Shown: positions 18,327 through 27,121, counted from the stretch's first letter. The stretch is 59,576 bases of DNA from an uncultured Bacilli bacterium (GCA_934086815.1 CAKOIM010000005.1:1-59576), one strand, 5' to 3'. The notes: a model not told the origin generated them from the sequence alone. Program-made: numbers and translations.

Positions 18327-19040
18327 ATGAAGTACTTAGTAGCAAATTTTAAAAATAAATTAGATAAAGATGAAGTAATAAGATATAACAATAAATTAGG
18401 GGAAGTTGCAATTAAAAATACTAGTTTAGTTATTGCACCGTCTTTACCTTTTTTACCATTTTGGAATAAAACGGGTTACGAACTTGCTAGCCAAGATATT
18501 AGTTCGTTTGTTGATAAAACTATTACGGGTGAAATAACAGGTTCACAATTAAAAAGTCTAGGGGTTAGCTATACAATCGTTGGGCATAGTGAAAGAAGAG
18601 AATATAAACATGAAATAAATATTGATTTTATAAATAAAATAAATAATGCTTTGATGAATAATATAAATGTTATTTATTGTATTGGAGAAACTCTACGTGA
18701 TAAAGAGGCTGGCAATACTTATATAGTTTTAGAAAAACAAATAAGTGAAGTTTTAAATAATGTCGAAATAAAAAATATAATTATAGCATATGAACCTGTT
18801 TGGGCAATAGGAACGGGTAATGTGCCAACTAATTTAGAAATAGAAGAAACTATTTTATTTATAAAGGACCTTATTTGTCAAAAATATGATACAAAATTAA
18901 ATGTTTTATATGGTGGAAGCGTTAATGACAATAATATTGCTGATTTAAACAAAATAAAGTGCTTGGATGGTTTTTTAGTAGGCGGAGCATCTTTGAATGT
19001 CGATAAAATGAAGTATATGCTTCTTGTTATGGAAGATTAA
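18327..19040 (+). CDS. tpiA: Triosephosphate isomerase
   Basis: 237 residues. It interconverts dihydroxyacetone phosphate and glyceraldehyde-3-phosphate. The catalytic Lys is in ANFKNK (Lys9), the catalytic His in VGHSERR and the catalytic Glu in AYEPVWAIGTG; the phosphate-binding YGGSV and GFLVGGAS loops follow. The usual NWKMN start is altered to NFKNK but keeps Lys. It is slightly shorter than typical (~250). It is coupled to pgk, whose stop ends one base before its ATG. Confidence 0.95.
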   Translation: MKYLVANFKNKLDKDEVIRYNNKLGEVAIKNTSLVIAPSLPFLPFWNKTGYELASQDISSFVDKTITGEITGSQLKSLGVSYTIVGHSERREYKHEINIDFINKINNALMNNINVIYCIGETLRDKEAGNTYIVLEKQISEVLNNVEIKNIIIAYEPVWAIGTGNVPTNLEIEETILFIKDLICQKYDTKLNVLYGGSVNDNNIADLNKIKCLDGFLVGGASLNVDKMKYMLLVMED

Positions 19041-19077
19041 TTCGACAGGCATCGACACAAATTTACAATCATTGACA
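19041..19077 (+). promoter_or_regulatory. 0A-box-like cluster upstream of spo0A
   Basis: TTCGACA (19041-19047) is an exact reverse complement of the Spo0A box TGTCGAA. ATCGACA (19051-19057) and ATTGACA (19071-19077) match at 6 and 5 of 7, and TTTCGAA at 19104-19110 matches 6 of 7 in forward orientation. The placement suggests Spo0A autoregulation. Box identity comes from known Bacillus and Clostridium consensus. Confidence 0.5.
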
Positions 19078-19082
19078 TAACT

Positions 19083-19106
19083 CTACAAAAGTTTTTGTAG
19101 CTTTTT
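19083..19106 (+). terminator. Terminator between tpiA and spo0A
   Basis: CTACAAA (19083-19089) pairs with TTTGTAG (19094-19100), followed by CTTTTT. It ends the pgk-tpiA transcript. Confidence 0.6.
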
Positions 19107-19178
19107 CGAAGATTATGGCTTATAATTAAGTCATAGGAAGTAAAAGAAATATATTAATATTGAAAGGGACGAAAACAA

Positions 19179-19943
19179 ATGGAAAAACAAATTAAAGTAG
19201 TATTAGTAGATGACAATGAGGTAACATTAAAAGGAATTAAAGAATATTTTAAATGGAATGACAAAATTAAAATAGTTACTAGTTTTAATGATGGATTTGA
19301 AGCAAGAAATTATTTAATTAACAATTATTCTGATTATGATGTTGTAATATTAGATGTTATATTAGCTAAGTATGATGGCTTTAAACTTATGGAGGAAATG
19401 AATAATCATAATTTAAAGAAGAAAGTAATAGTATTATCTAGTTTTAAAGATGAATACACGGTGAGAAAATCGCAATTACTTGGAGCTAATTATTTTATGC
19501 TTAAGCCAATAGAAATGGAAATAATTGAAAAAAGAATTATTGAATTAATGAATCATACGAATGAATTTAAAATGGATTCTTCAAAATCAATTGAATTTGA
19601 ATTAAGCACTTTGTTGCATGATTTGGGGATTCCAAGTCACATATTGGGATATAAATATATAAGAGAAGGGATAATGTTACTTTATAATTGTGATGATTTA
19701 GGAGTTTTAGTTACAAAAGAAATATATCCGAAAATTGCTTTAAAATATCAAACTACGACTTCAAGAGTAGAAAGGGCAATTCGTCATGCGATTGAAATTA
19801 GTTGGGCAAGAGGCGATATAGAATTAATGGAAGAAATATTTGGAAACAGCATTGATTTTGATCGAAGTAAACCGACAAACTCTGAGTTTATGACGACTAT
19901 TGCGGATAGATTTAAATTAAATAATAAATTAATGTTAGCTTAA
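19179..19943 (+). CDS. spo0A: Sporulation master regulator Spo0A
   Basis: 254 residues. Receiver domain: acidic pair Asp11/Asp12, phospho-acceptor Asp59 in VVILDV, and Lys109 in MLKP. The C-terminal Spo0A_C domain starts at LHDLGIPSH and contains the recognition helix TTTSRVERAIRHAIEISW. GAAAGGGACG precedes ATG 19179. A TATAAT lies at 19121-19126, and 0A-box-like sites lie in its leader. Phosphorylated Spo0A would activate early sporulation genes. Whether this organism sporulates cannot be judged here, but the domain looks intact. It stands alone between two terminators. Confidence 0.93.
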   Translation: MEKQIKVVLVDDNEVTLKGIKEYFKWNDKIKIVTSFNDGFEARNYLINNYSDYDVVILDVILAKYDGFKLMEEMNNHNLKKKVIVLSSFKDEYTVRKSQLLGANYFMLKPIEMEIIEKRIIELMNHTNEFKMDSSKSIEFELSTLLHDLGIPSHILGYKYIREGIMLLYNCDDLGVLVTKEIYPKIALKYQTTTSRVERAIRHAIEISWARGDIELMEEIFGNSIDFDRSKPTNSEFMTTIADRFKLNNKLMLA

Positions 19944-19964
19944 AGTTCTTATGAACTTTTTTCT
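19942..19964 (+). terminator. Terminator after spo0A
   Basis: AAAGTTC (19942-19948) pairs with GAACTTT (19953-19959) around TTAT, followed by T residues. Confidence 0.75.
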
Positions 19965-20014
19965 GTGTTGTTTTTTGTTTCTTGCTGTGATAATATATAA
20001 TTGGTGAACTAAAG

Positions 20015-21514
20015 ATGAAAAAGATATTAACTATTATTTTAGATGGATTTGGAATGAAAGAAGAAGATATGGGAAATGCTGTAAAATTAGCTCATATGAA
20101 TACATTTACAAACGTGTGGAATAAATACCCACATTCTTATTTAGAGGCAAGTGAAGAAGCTGTAGGACTTATGCCAAACCAAGCCGGAAATAGTGAAGTT
20201 GGTCATATGACAATTGGGGCTGGAAGATTGTTGAAACAAAATGAAATACTTGTGAATGAATTTTTGGATAAACCAGATTTAGAAAATAAAAATGTTATTA
20301 AATTACTAAATAATAAGGATAAAGATGTTCACATTATGGGCTTGTGTAGTGATGGTAATATTCACGCCGGAGTTGATGATTTTTTAAATATGTTTAAATT
20401 TTTAGTGGAAAATGGTTTTACTAAAATACACTTTCATTTAATAACTGATGGTAGAGATACGGGTATTTATGATGCTTCTAAATATATTAAAATGATAGAA
20501 GATGCTATTAATATATATAAGGTGGGGGATATAAGTACTGTTTGTGGACGTTTTTATGCTATGGATAGAGATGATAATTGGCAAAGAACAAGGGCTTATT
20601 ATGAATTAGTTGTTAATGGAAAAGGGATAAATTCATTAGATATATATAAAACAATTGAAAGTAGTTATAAAGCTGGTATAAGTGATGAATTTATTAAACC
20701 CATATATTTAAATAATGCATTAATTAAAGACGGTGATGTTTTAATTTGGATGAATTATCGTGCGGATAGGGCTAAGCAAATAATATCTTCATTTGTTAAT
20801 TGGAGTGACTTTCAAGAATTTCCTGTTAAAAATATGAATAATTTAGAAGTATATAGTTTCTTTACTATTGATAAAAAGATAAAAACAAATAACTTAATTG
20901 AACATGTAGAAGTTAAAAATTCTTTAGGCCTTTATTTAAGTGAACTTAATTTTACTCAGGCTCGAATAGCGGAAAGTGAAAAGTTTCCTCACGTAACATA
21001 CTTCTTTGATGGAGGCGTTGATGGCAAAATAAAAGGTTGTGATAAATTTCATATACCTTCGCCTCATGTAGAAACTTATGATTTAAAACCGGAAATGAGT
21101 TGTATTGATGTAGCTAAAAGAGTAATTTTATCCATGAATAATGATTATGATTTTATTTTAGTTAATTTTGCTAATCCGGATATGGTTGGGCATACAGGAA
21201 ATTTAGATGCTACGATTAAAGCATGCATGGCTATTGATTTGGTTTTAAATAAAATTATAGAAAAGGCTGAAGAAAATTTTTATAAAGTTGTTATTTTGGC
21301 AGATCATGGTAATGCGGATACAATGATTAATGAAGATGGTAGCCCGTGTACAACTCATACGACTGCGTTAGTACCATTTATTATTTGTGATGAAAAAGTT
21401 AAATTAAAAGAAAAAGGTACGTTAGTAAATGTTGCTCCGACAATACTAGATTATATGGATATTGCTATACCGAAAGAGATGGAAGAAACAGAATCCTTAT
21501 TATTAAATGAATAG
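20015..21514 (+). CDS. gpmI: 2,3-bisphosphoglycerate-independent phosphoglycerate mutase
   Basis: 499 residues, the usual size. It converts 3- to 2-phosphoglycerate using two Mn ions. LDGFGM at the N-terminus gives the first metal Asp; GNSEVGHMTIG carries the catalytic Ser near residue 63. HLITDGRDT, YRADRA, DGGVDG, ANPDMVGHTG and LADHGNAD supply the remaining metal and substrate residues. It is a single-gene unit with terminators on both sides, next to pgk-tpiA in a loose glycolytic neighbourhood. Confidence 0.95.
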   Translation: MKKILTIILDGFGMKEEDMGNAVKLAHMNTFTNVWNKYPHSYLEASEEAVGLMPNQAGNSEVGHMTIGAGRLLKQNEILVNEFLDKPDLENKNVIKLLNNKDKDVHIMGLCSDGNIHAGVDDFLNMFKFLVENGFTKIHFHLITDGRDTGIYDASKYIKMIEDAINIYKVGDISTVCGRFYAMDRDDNWQRTRAYYELVVNGKGINSLDIYKTIESSYKAGISDEFIKPIYLNNALIKDGDVLIWMNYRADRAKQIISSFVNWSDFQEFPVKNMNNLEVYSFFTIDKKIKTNNLIEHVEVKNSLGLYLSELNFTQARIAESEKFPHVTYFFDGGVDGKIKGCDKFHIPSPHVETYDLKPEMSCIDVAKRVILSMNNDYDFILVNFANPDMVGHTGNLDATIKACMAIDLVLNKIIEKAEENFYKVVILADHGNADTMINEDGSPCTTHTTALVPFIICDEKVKLKEKGTLVNVAPTILDYMDIAIPKEMEETESLLLNE

Positions 21515-21525
21515 GGATTTTTTTC
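21492..21525 (+). terminator. Terminator overlapping the end of gpmI
   Basis: AATCCTTATT (21492-21501) pairs with AATAGGGATT (21510-21519) with one G-U, followed by T residues. The stem includes the last gpmI codons and its stop. Confidence 0.7.
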
Positions 21526-21549
21526 TTTATAATTTTTTGCAATTTTTCC

Positions 21550-21579
21550 TTGCATTTTCATACTATTTAATGTTATAAT
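21550..21579 (+). promoter_or_regulatory. Main promoter of the ribosomal protein supercluster
   Basis: TTGCAT (21550-21555), an 18-bp spacer and TATAAT (21574-21579). It would start a leader of ~120 nt before rpsJ. No other good promoter is seen before rplQ. Confidence 0.65.
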
Positions 21580-21587
21580 GTATTTCG

Positions 21588-21700
21588 TATGACTGCGTTG
21601 ATGTGTGAGGTTACCGATACACTAGGGGAAGTTGGTAGATAAAAGTGTTTTGGAGAACTTATGCGGAGTATGTCTATACTAGATATAGGCGAAAGGAGAA
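21588..21700 (+). ncRNA. 5' leader of the S10 operon, possibly structured
   Basis: About 115 nt between the promoter and the rpsJ ribosome site. It is clearly richer in G than the flanks and contains no ORF with a good ribosome site. Autogenous control by a ribosomal protein (L4 in enterobacteria) is known for this operon elsewhere. Whether this leader binds one is not shown by sequence. Confidence 0.35.
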
Positions 21701-21708
21701 ATAAATAA

Positions 21709-22017
21709 ATGTCAAAAGAAAAAGTTAGAATCAATTTAAAAGCTTATGATCATAGATTACTTGATATAGCAGCTGGAAAAATTGTTGAAACTGTGAAAAG
21801 AACTGGTGGCGAAATTTCTGGACCTGTTCCACTACCAACAGAAATTGAAAAAGTTACAGTGTTAAGAGCAGTTCATAAATATAAAGATGCAAGGGAACAA
21901 TTCGAAAGAAGAACTCATAAGAGATTAATCGATATTAAAAACCCAAGCAAAGAAACTGTTGATGCATTACAACACTTAGATATACCAAGCGGTGTTGATG
22001 TAAATATCAAATTATAA
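21709..22017 (+). CDS. rpsJ: 30S ribosomal protein S10
   Basis: 102 residues, the normal length. Begins KVRINLKAYDH and contains SGPVPLPT and RTHKRLIDI, all family hallmarks. S10 sits in the 30S head and doubles as NusE in antitermination. GAAAGGAG precedes ATG 21709. It is the first gene of the supercluster. Confidence 0.97.
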   Translation: MSKEKVRINLKAYDHRLLDIAAGKIVETVKRTGGEISGPVPLPTEIEKVTVLRAVHKYKDAREQFERRTHKRLIDIKNPSKETVDALQHLDIPSGVDVNIKL

Positions 22018-22037
22018 GAAAAGGAAGGAATTAAATT

Positions 22038-22793
22038 ATGAAAGGAATCTTAGGACGCAAAGTTGGAATGACTCAAGTATTCACTAAAGAAGGTAAATTA
22101 ATACCTGTTACTGTAGTAGAAGTAGAACCAAATAAAGTTATGCAAGTTAAAACTATGGAAAAAGATGGATACAGCGCTATTCAACTTGGTGTATTCGAAA
22201 AAAAAGAAAAAAATGCAACTAGACCAGAAATGGGAAATGCTAAAAAAGCAAATACAACTCCTAAGCGCTACTTAAAAGAAGTAAGAAATGTAGAATCAAC
22301 TTATAATATTGGTGATACAATAACTGCTGATGTATTTAGCGTTGGGGAAATTGTTGATGTTACAGGTACTACAAAAGGGAAAGGTTTTCAAGGGGTTATT
22401 AAACGTCATAACCAATCACGTGGGCCGATGACTCATGGTTCACATTACCATAGAAGACCAGGATCAATGGGTACATTATTACCAAAAAGAGTTTTGAAAG
22501 GCAAAAAACTAGCTGGACACATGGGTGTTGAAACTGTTACTATTCAAAACTTAGAAATTATTGAAGTAAATGTTAATGAAAACTATATTTTAGTTAGTGG
22601 AAATGTTCCAGGAGCAAAAAATTCTTTAGTATTAATTAAATCTGCGGTTAAAAACAGTAGAAAAGAAGATCCAAAGGAAATTCTTACATATGTAGAAGAA
22701 ACTGTTGTTGATGAAGTAGTAGAAAACGAAACAACTGAAGAAGTAACAGAAGTTGTAGATGCTAAAGAAGAAACTAAAGAAGAAAGTAAGTAA
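22038..22793 (+). CDS. rplC: 50S ribosomal protein L3 with acidic C-terminal tail
   Basis: 251 residues. The core matches L3: KGILGRKVGMTQVF at the start, then GTTKGKGFQGVIKRH and MTHGSHYHRRPGS, which reach the peptidyl-transferase centre. The family is usually ~205-215 residues. Here ~40 extra residues rich in Glu and Val (EETVVDEVVENETTEE) extend the C-terminus. The tail is probably flexible and of unknown role. AAGGAAGG precedes ATG 22038. Confidence 0.95.
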   Translation: MKGILGRKVGMTQVFTKEGKLIPVTVVEVEPNKVMQVKTMEKDGYSAIQLGVFEKKEKNATRPEMGNAKKANTTPKRYLKEVRNVESTYNIGDTITADVFSVGEIVDVTGTTKGKGFQGVIKRHNQSRGPMTHGSHYHRRPGSMGTLLPKRVLKGKKLAGHMGVETVTIQNLEIIEVNVNENYILVSGNVPGAKNSLVLIKSAVKNSRKEDPKEILTYVEETVVDEVVENETTEEVTEVVDAKEETKEESK

Positions 22794-22814
22794 TTATACT
22801 AGAAAGGAATTAAA

Positions 22815-23438
22815 ATGACAAAAGTAAGTGTTAAGAACCTTAATGGTGAAAAAGTTAAAGATTTAACATTAAGTGATAGCATTTTCAATATTGAAGTAAA
22901 TGATGATGCTTTAAAGAAAATGATTCGTTTACAATTAAATGCTACACGTCAAGGAACAAGAAAAACTAAAAATAGAAGTGAAGTTTCTGGTGGGGGAAGA
23001 AAACCATGGAAACAAAAAGGAACTGGTAGAGCACGTCAAGGTAGTATTAGAGCTACTCAATGGAGAGGTGGCGGAATACCTTTTGGTGTAGATAACCGTG
23101 ATTATAGTTTTAAAATTAATAAAAAAGAAAGAGTGCTTGCTTTAAAAAGTGCTTTAACTGAAAAAGCTTTAGCAAAAACTTTAGTAGTAGTAGAAAACTT
23201 CCATATGGAAAGTAATAAAACTAAAGATGCTCTAGCTTTACTAAATAATTTAAAATTAGAAGACAAAATATTATTTGTTACAAGCGATGATGCTGAAAAT
23301 CTATACTTAGCAACAAGAAATTTACCAAATTGTTTAGTTATTTACGCTGATGAAGTAAATGTATATGATTTAGTAAATGCTGATTATGTTGTTTTAGATG
23401 AAGAAGCTGTTAATAAAATTAAGGAGGTGCTTAAATAA
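22815..23438 (+). CDS. rplD: 50S ribosomal protein L4
   Basis: 207 residues, normal. VSGGGRKPWKQKGTGRARQG is the conserved extended loop that lines the peptide exit tunnel; WRGGG and the C-terminal alpha/beta domain follow. In several bacteria L4 represses its own operon. The stop overlaps the rplW start (TAATG), giving translational coupling. Confidence 0.96.
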   Translation: MTKVSVKNLNGEKVKDLTLSDSIFNIEVNDDALKKMIRLQLNATRQGTRKTKNRSEVSGGGRKPWKQKGTGRARQGSIRATQWRGGGIPFGVDNRDYSFKINKKERVLALKSALTEKALAKTLVVVENFHMESNKTKDALALLNNLKLEDKILFVTSDDAENLYLATRNLPNCLVIYADEVNVYDLVNADYVVLDEEAVNKIKEVLK

Positions 23439-23713
23439 TGAGACATTATGCAGATGTTATTATTGCACCAGTAATTACTGAAAAATCAATGGCTAATAGA
23501 CAAAATAATGTTTATACATTTAAGGTTGCTAAAGATGCGACTAAGACAGAAATTAAAAGAGCTATTGAAGAAGCGTTTAAAGTAGAAGTTCTAAATGTAA
23601 ATACTTTAAATACAAAATCAAAAAGAAGAAGAGTTGGAAGATATGCAGGTAAAACTAAAACTTATAAAAAAGCTATAGTTACTTTGAAATCTGGATCTTC
23701 AATAGAAATTTAA
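23438..23713 (+). CDS. rplW: 50S ribosomal protein L23
   Basis: 91 residues. VIIAPVITEKS near the N-terminus and VNTLNTKSKRRRVGRY are typical. L23 lies at the tunnel exit and docks trigger factor and SRP. It starts on the stop codon of rplD. Confidence 0.96.
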   Translation: MRHYADVIIAPVITEKSMANRQNNVYTFKVAKDATKTEIKRAIEEAFKVEVLNVNTLNTKSKRRRVGRYAGKTKTYKKAIVTLKSGSSIEI

Positions 23714-23730
23714 GTTAGGAGGAAAGAATT

Positions 23731-24561
23731 ATGGCTATTAAACATTATAAACCAACGACTAATGGACGTCGTGGAATGAGTACACTTAAAAATGAAGAAT
23801 TAACTGGTTCTGCTCCTACTAAATCTTTATTAGTTAGTAAAAGTAAAACTGGTGGTAGAAATAATCAAGGTAAAATGACTGTTCGCCATATTGGTGGAGG
23901 GGCTAAACAAAAATACCGTATTATTGATTTTAAAAGAAATAAAACTGAAGTTACTGGTAGAGTTGCTAGTATTGAATACGATCCAAATAGAACAGCTAAT
24001 ATTGCTTTAATTAACTATCGTGATGGTGAAAAAAGATATATTATTGCTCCGAATGGATTAAAAGTTGGTGCTATTATTGAAAATGGCGAAAATGCTGATA
24101 TTAAAGTAGGTAATGCACTACCACTTAAAAACATTCCTGTAGGTACTACTGTACATTGTATTGAACTTCAACCAGGAAAAGGTGCTGAACTTTGTAGAAG
24201 TGCTGGAGCAGGAGCTCAAATACTTGGTCGTGAAGGTAAATATGTAATGGTTCGTTTACAATCAGGTGAAACTAGATTAATTTTAGGAACATGTATTGCA
24301 ACAATTGGTGTTGTTGGTAATGAAGATGCAAAATTAGTTAATTTAGGGAAAGCTGGTAGAAAACGTCATATGGGTGTTAGACCTACAAACCGTGGTTCTG
24401 TAATGAATCCAAATGATCACCCTCATGGTGGTGGAGAAGGACGTTCACCTATTGGACGTAAGAGTCCTATGACTCCTTGGGGTAAACCAGCGCTTGGAGT
24501 TAAAACTCGTAAAAATAAAAAGAAAAGCGAAAAACTTATTATAAGTAGAAAGAACAAATAG
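23731..24561 (+). CDS. rplB: 50S ribosomal protein L2
   Basis: 276 residues, normal. It has NGRRGMST, GGGAKQKYRIIDFKR, and near the C-terminus VMNPNDHPHGGGEGRSPIGR with the conserved His needed for peptidyl-transferase activity. AGGAGGAAAG precedes the start. It bridges 23S domains and the subunit interface. Confidence 0.97.
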   Translation: MAIKHYKPTTNGRRGMSTLKNEELTGSAPTKSLLVSKSKTGGRNNQGKMTVRHIGGGAKQKYRIIDFKRNKTEVTGRVASIEYDPNRTANIALINYRDGEKRYIIAPNGLKVGAIIENGENADIKVGNALPLKNIPVGTTVHCIELQPGKGAELCRSAGAGAQILGREGKYVMVRLQSGETRLILGTCIATIGVVGNEDAKLVNLGKAGRKRHMGVRPTNRGSVMNPNDHPHGGGEGRSPIGRKSPMTPWGKPALGVKTRKNKKKSEKLIISRKNK

Positions 24562-24569
24562 GAGGAAAA

Positions 24570-24833
24570 ATGGCAAGAAGTTTAAAGAAAGGACCTTTTG
24601 TAGAAGAATCATTAATGAAAAAGGTTCAAGAAATGAATAAAGGTAATAAAAAAACAGTTATTAAAACATGGTCAAGAAGATCTACTATTTTTCCTGATTT
24701 CGTTGGACATACAATAGCTGTTCATAATGGTAAAGATTTTATACCAGTATATATAACAGAAGATATGGTTGGTCATAAATTGGGAGAATTTTCTCAAACT
24801 CGTAAATTTGGCGGCCATGCAGGAAATAAATAG
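24570..24833 (+). CDS. rpsS: 30S ribosomal protein S19
   Basis: 87 residues. Starts ARSLKKGPFVEESL and has WSRRSTIFPDFVGHTIAVHNG, both diagnostic. S19 sits in the 30S head and contacts the A-site finger. An AGGAGG site precedes ATG 24570, 8 bases after rplB. Confidence 0.97.
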   Translation: MARSLKKGPFVEESLMKKVQEMNKGNKKTVIKTWSRRSTIFPDFVGHTIAVHNGKDFIPVYITEDMVGHKLGEFSQTRKFGGHAGNK

Positions 24834-24841
24834 GAGGTATC

Positions 24842-25189
24842 ATGGAAGCTTATGCAATTCATAAAAATGCTTTAATTAAACCTAGACTTGCGAGAATGAC
24901 TATGGATTTAGTTAGAGGAAAAGACGTAGAAACTGCAAGAGGTATTTTAGAAAATACAAATACTAAAGCAAGTAGATTAATTTTAAAAGTTTTAAATTCT
25001 GCGGTTGCTAATGCTGTTAATAATAACGGTGCAAATGAATCAGAATTAAGAATTAGTGAATGCTACATTAACCCAGGGCCTGTATATAAAAGAATTAAAT
25101 TTGCAAGTCGTGGAAATGTAGATCGTCATGATAAGAGAAGTAGTCACATTACTGTTAAAGTAACTGATGATGCGAAGGGAGTTAAGTAA
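24842..25189 (+). CDS. rplV: 50S ribosomal protein L22
   Basis: 115 residues. RLVMDL-like RMTMDLVRGK, a long beta hairpin near KRIKFASRGN, and SSHITVKV at the end mark L22, whose hairpin lines the exit tunnel (macrolide site). The start ATG 24842 is preceded by GGAGG. The stop is one base before the rpsC start. Confidence 0.96.
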   Translation: MEAYAIHKNALIKPRLARMTMDLVRGKDVETARGILENTNTKASRLILKVLNSAVANAVNNNGANESELRISECYINPGPVYKRIKFASRGNVDRHDKRSSHITVKVTDDAKGVK

Positions 25190-25190
25190 G

Positions 25191-25868
25191 ATGGGACAAA
25201 AAGTTAATCCTATAGGGTACAGACTTGGTGTTAATAAAGAATGGCAAGGTACTTGGTATTCTAAAGAAAACTATGCTAAATATTTAATGAATGATATTAA
25301 AATTCGTGAATATCTAGAAAAGAACCTTAAAGATGCTGCAATTGCAAGTGTAATTGTTGGACGTAGAAAAGGAAAATGTGAAGTTGCTATCTATACGGCT
25401 AAACCTGGTGTTATCATTGGTCGTGGTGGCGAAGATATTGAAAAATTAAGAAAAAAATTAGCAAAATTAGTTGATGAAGAAATATTTATTAATATTATTG
25501 AAGTTAAAAATCCAGATTTAAATGCTAAATTAGTTGCGCAAAATATTGCCAATCAAATTGCGCAAAGAGCGCCATTTAGATCAGCACAAAAAAGAGCTAT
25601 TAGAAATGTTATGAAAGCTGGTGCTAAAGGATGTAAAACTGCTGTATCTGGTAGACTTGGTGGAGCAGAAATGGCTAGAACTGAAGGTTATACTGAAGGA
25701 ACTGTGCCTCTACATACAATTAGAGCTGATGTAGATTATGCTATAGCTGAGGCTGATACTACTTATGGTAAAATTGGAGTTAAAGTTTGGATTTATAAAA
25801 ACGAAGTTCTTCCAGCTAAAAAAACTGTGAAGGGAGCTGATAAAAATGTTGATGCCAAAAAGAACTAA
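25191..25868 (+). CDS. rpsC: 30S ribosomal protein S3
   Basis: 225 residues. GQKVNPIGYRLG at the start, the KH domain GVIIGRGGEDIEKL, and the C-terminal GCKTAVSGRLGGAEMAR and PLHTIRADVDY are all present. It forms part of the mRNA entry helicase. ATG 25191 is used because S3 starts MGQKVNP. The gene ends inside rplP (23-base overlap). Confidence 0.97.
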   Translation: MGQKVNPIGYRLGVNKEWQGTWYSKENYAKYLMNDIKIREYLEKNLKDAAIASVIVGRRKGKCEVAIYTAKPGVIIGRGGEDIEKLRKKLAKLVDEEIFINIIEVKNPDLNAKLVAQNIANQIAQRAPFRSAQKRAIRNVMKAGAKGCKTAVSGRLGGAEMARTEGYTEGTVPLHTIRADVDYAIAEADTTYGKIGVKVWIYKNEVLPAKKTVKGADKNVDAKKN

Positions 25869-26283
25869 ATATCGTAAAAGTCATAGAGTAAGTTATGATG
25901 GAAAAGCTAAAGGTAATTTAGAACTTCATTTTGGTGATTATGGTCTTAAAGCCCTTGAAGGTGGATGGATTTCAGCTCGTCAAATAGAAGCTGCTCGTAT
26001 TGCAATGACTCGTTATATGAAACGTGGTGGAAAAGTATTTATAAATATATTCCCACATATGCCTAGAACTAAAAAACCACTTGAAACTCGTCAAGGTAAA
26101 GGTAAAGGTAACGTTGATGAATGGGTAGCAGTAGTTAAAACAGGTAAAATTATGTTTGAAATTAAAGGTGTATCTGAAGAAATTGCACGTGAAGCATTAA
26201 GACTTGCTTCTCATAAATTATCTGTTAAAACAAAGTTTGTAAAAAAAGAAGAAGTAAAGGATGGTGATTCTCTTGGAAATTAA
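25846..26283 (+). CDS. rplP: 50S ribosomal protein L16
   Basis: 145 residues. Begins MLMPKRTKYRK as in the family and has GGWISARQIEAARIAMTRYM and RMGKGKG-like RQGKGKGNV near the A-site tRNA. The start lies inside the end of rpsC with AAGGGAG upstream, so translation is coupled. Confidence 0.97.
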   Translation: MLMPKRTKYRKSHRVSYDGKAKGNLELHFGDYGLKALEGGWISARQIEAARIAMTRYMKRGGKVFINIFPHMPRTKKPLETRQGKGKGNVDEWVAVVKTGKIMFEIKGVSEEIAREALRLASHKLSVKTKFVKKEEVKDGDSLGN

Positions 26284-26476
26284 GGAATTAAGAAAATTAT
26301 CTGATAGTGAATTAAAAGAAAAAATTAAAACTACAAAAGATGAATTATTCACTAAAAGAATGCAACATGCAAGTGGTACTTTAGAAAAACCAGTTGAACT
26401 TAAAGTTTTAAGAAGAGATGTTGCTAGAATGAAAACTATTCTAAAAGAAAGAGAATTAGATGGAGGTAATAAATAA
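26273..26476 (+). CDS. rpmC: 50S ribosomal protein L29
   Basis: About 67 residues. KELRKLSDSELKEKI and a helical hairpin typical of L29, near the tunnel exit. The start is probably TTG 26273, because the family starts MEIKEL and AAGGATGG lies upstream; ATG 26261 in the same frame would add four non-conserved residues. It overlaps the end of rplP by 11 bases and ends on the rpsQ start (TAATG). Confidence 0.92.
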   Translation: MEIKELRKLSDSELKEKIKTTKDELFTKRMQHASGTLEKPVELKVLRRDVARMKTILKERELDGGNK

Positions 26477-26733
26477 TGACAGAAAAGAAACAAGAATTAA
26501 TTGGTAAAGTTGTTAGTGCATCTAATAACAAAACTATAACTGTTAATGTTGAAACATCTAAGAAACATCCTTTATATAAAAAACAAGTTAAATATTCAAA
26601 AAAATATGCCGCACATGATGAGGCAAATAAAGCTAAAGTAGGAGATACAGTAAAGATTAGAATGACTAGACCATTATCTAAAACAAAAAGATATGAATTA
26701 GTAGAAGTTTTAGTTGAAGCTGTTATCCTTTAG
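26476..26733 (+). CDS. rpsQ: 30S ribosomal protein S17
   Basis: 85 residues. Contains GKVVSASNNKTITVNVE and HPLYKKQVKYSKKYAAHDE, then KVGDTVKIRMTRPLSKTKR, all diagnostic of S17, a primary 16S binder. It begins on the rpmC stop. Confidence 0.97.
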   Translation: MTEKKQELIGKVVSASNNKTITVNVETSKKHPLYKKQVKYSKKYAAHDEANKAKVGDTVKIRMTRPLSKTKRYELVEVLVEAVIL

Positions 26734-26744
26734 GAGGTATTATT

Positions 26745-27113
26745 ATGGTAATGCAAGAAAGTAGACTTAAAGTTGCTGATAATTCAGGAGCTCGTGAACT
26801 TTTAGTAATAAGAGTTTTAGGTGGTTCTAAAGTTAAATCTGGTAATATCGGGGATGTTGTTGTTGGAACAGTTAAAAAAGCTATTCCTAACAGTCCTGTT
26901 AAAAAAGGAAAAGTAGTAAAAGCTGTTATCGTAAGATCAGTTCAAGGTGTTAGAAGAAAAGATGGGTCTTATATTAAATTTGATGATAATGCATGTGTAT
27001 TAATTAAAGATGATAAATCACCAATTGGAACACGTGTTTTAGGACCTGTTGCTAGAGAGTTAAGAGAAAAAGATTATATGAAGATTGTATCTCTTGCTCC
27101 AGAAGTGTTATAG
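26745..27113 (+). CDS. rplN: 50S ribosomal protein L14
   Basis: 122 residues, exactly the usual length. QESRLKVADNSGAREL and GDVVVGTVKKA are diagnostic. L14 contacts the 30S at bridge B8 and binds RsfS. TAGGAGG precedes ATG 26745. Confidence 0.97.
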   Translation: MVMQESRLKVADNSGARELLVIRVLGGSKVKSGNIGDVVVGTVKKAIPNSPVKKGKVVKAVIVRSVQGVRRKDGSYIKFDDNACVLIKDDKSPIGTRVLGPVARELREKDYMKIVSLAPEVL

Positions 27114-27121
27114 GAGGCAAT

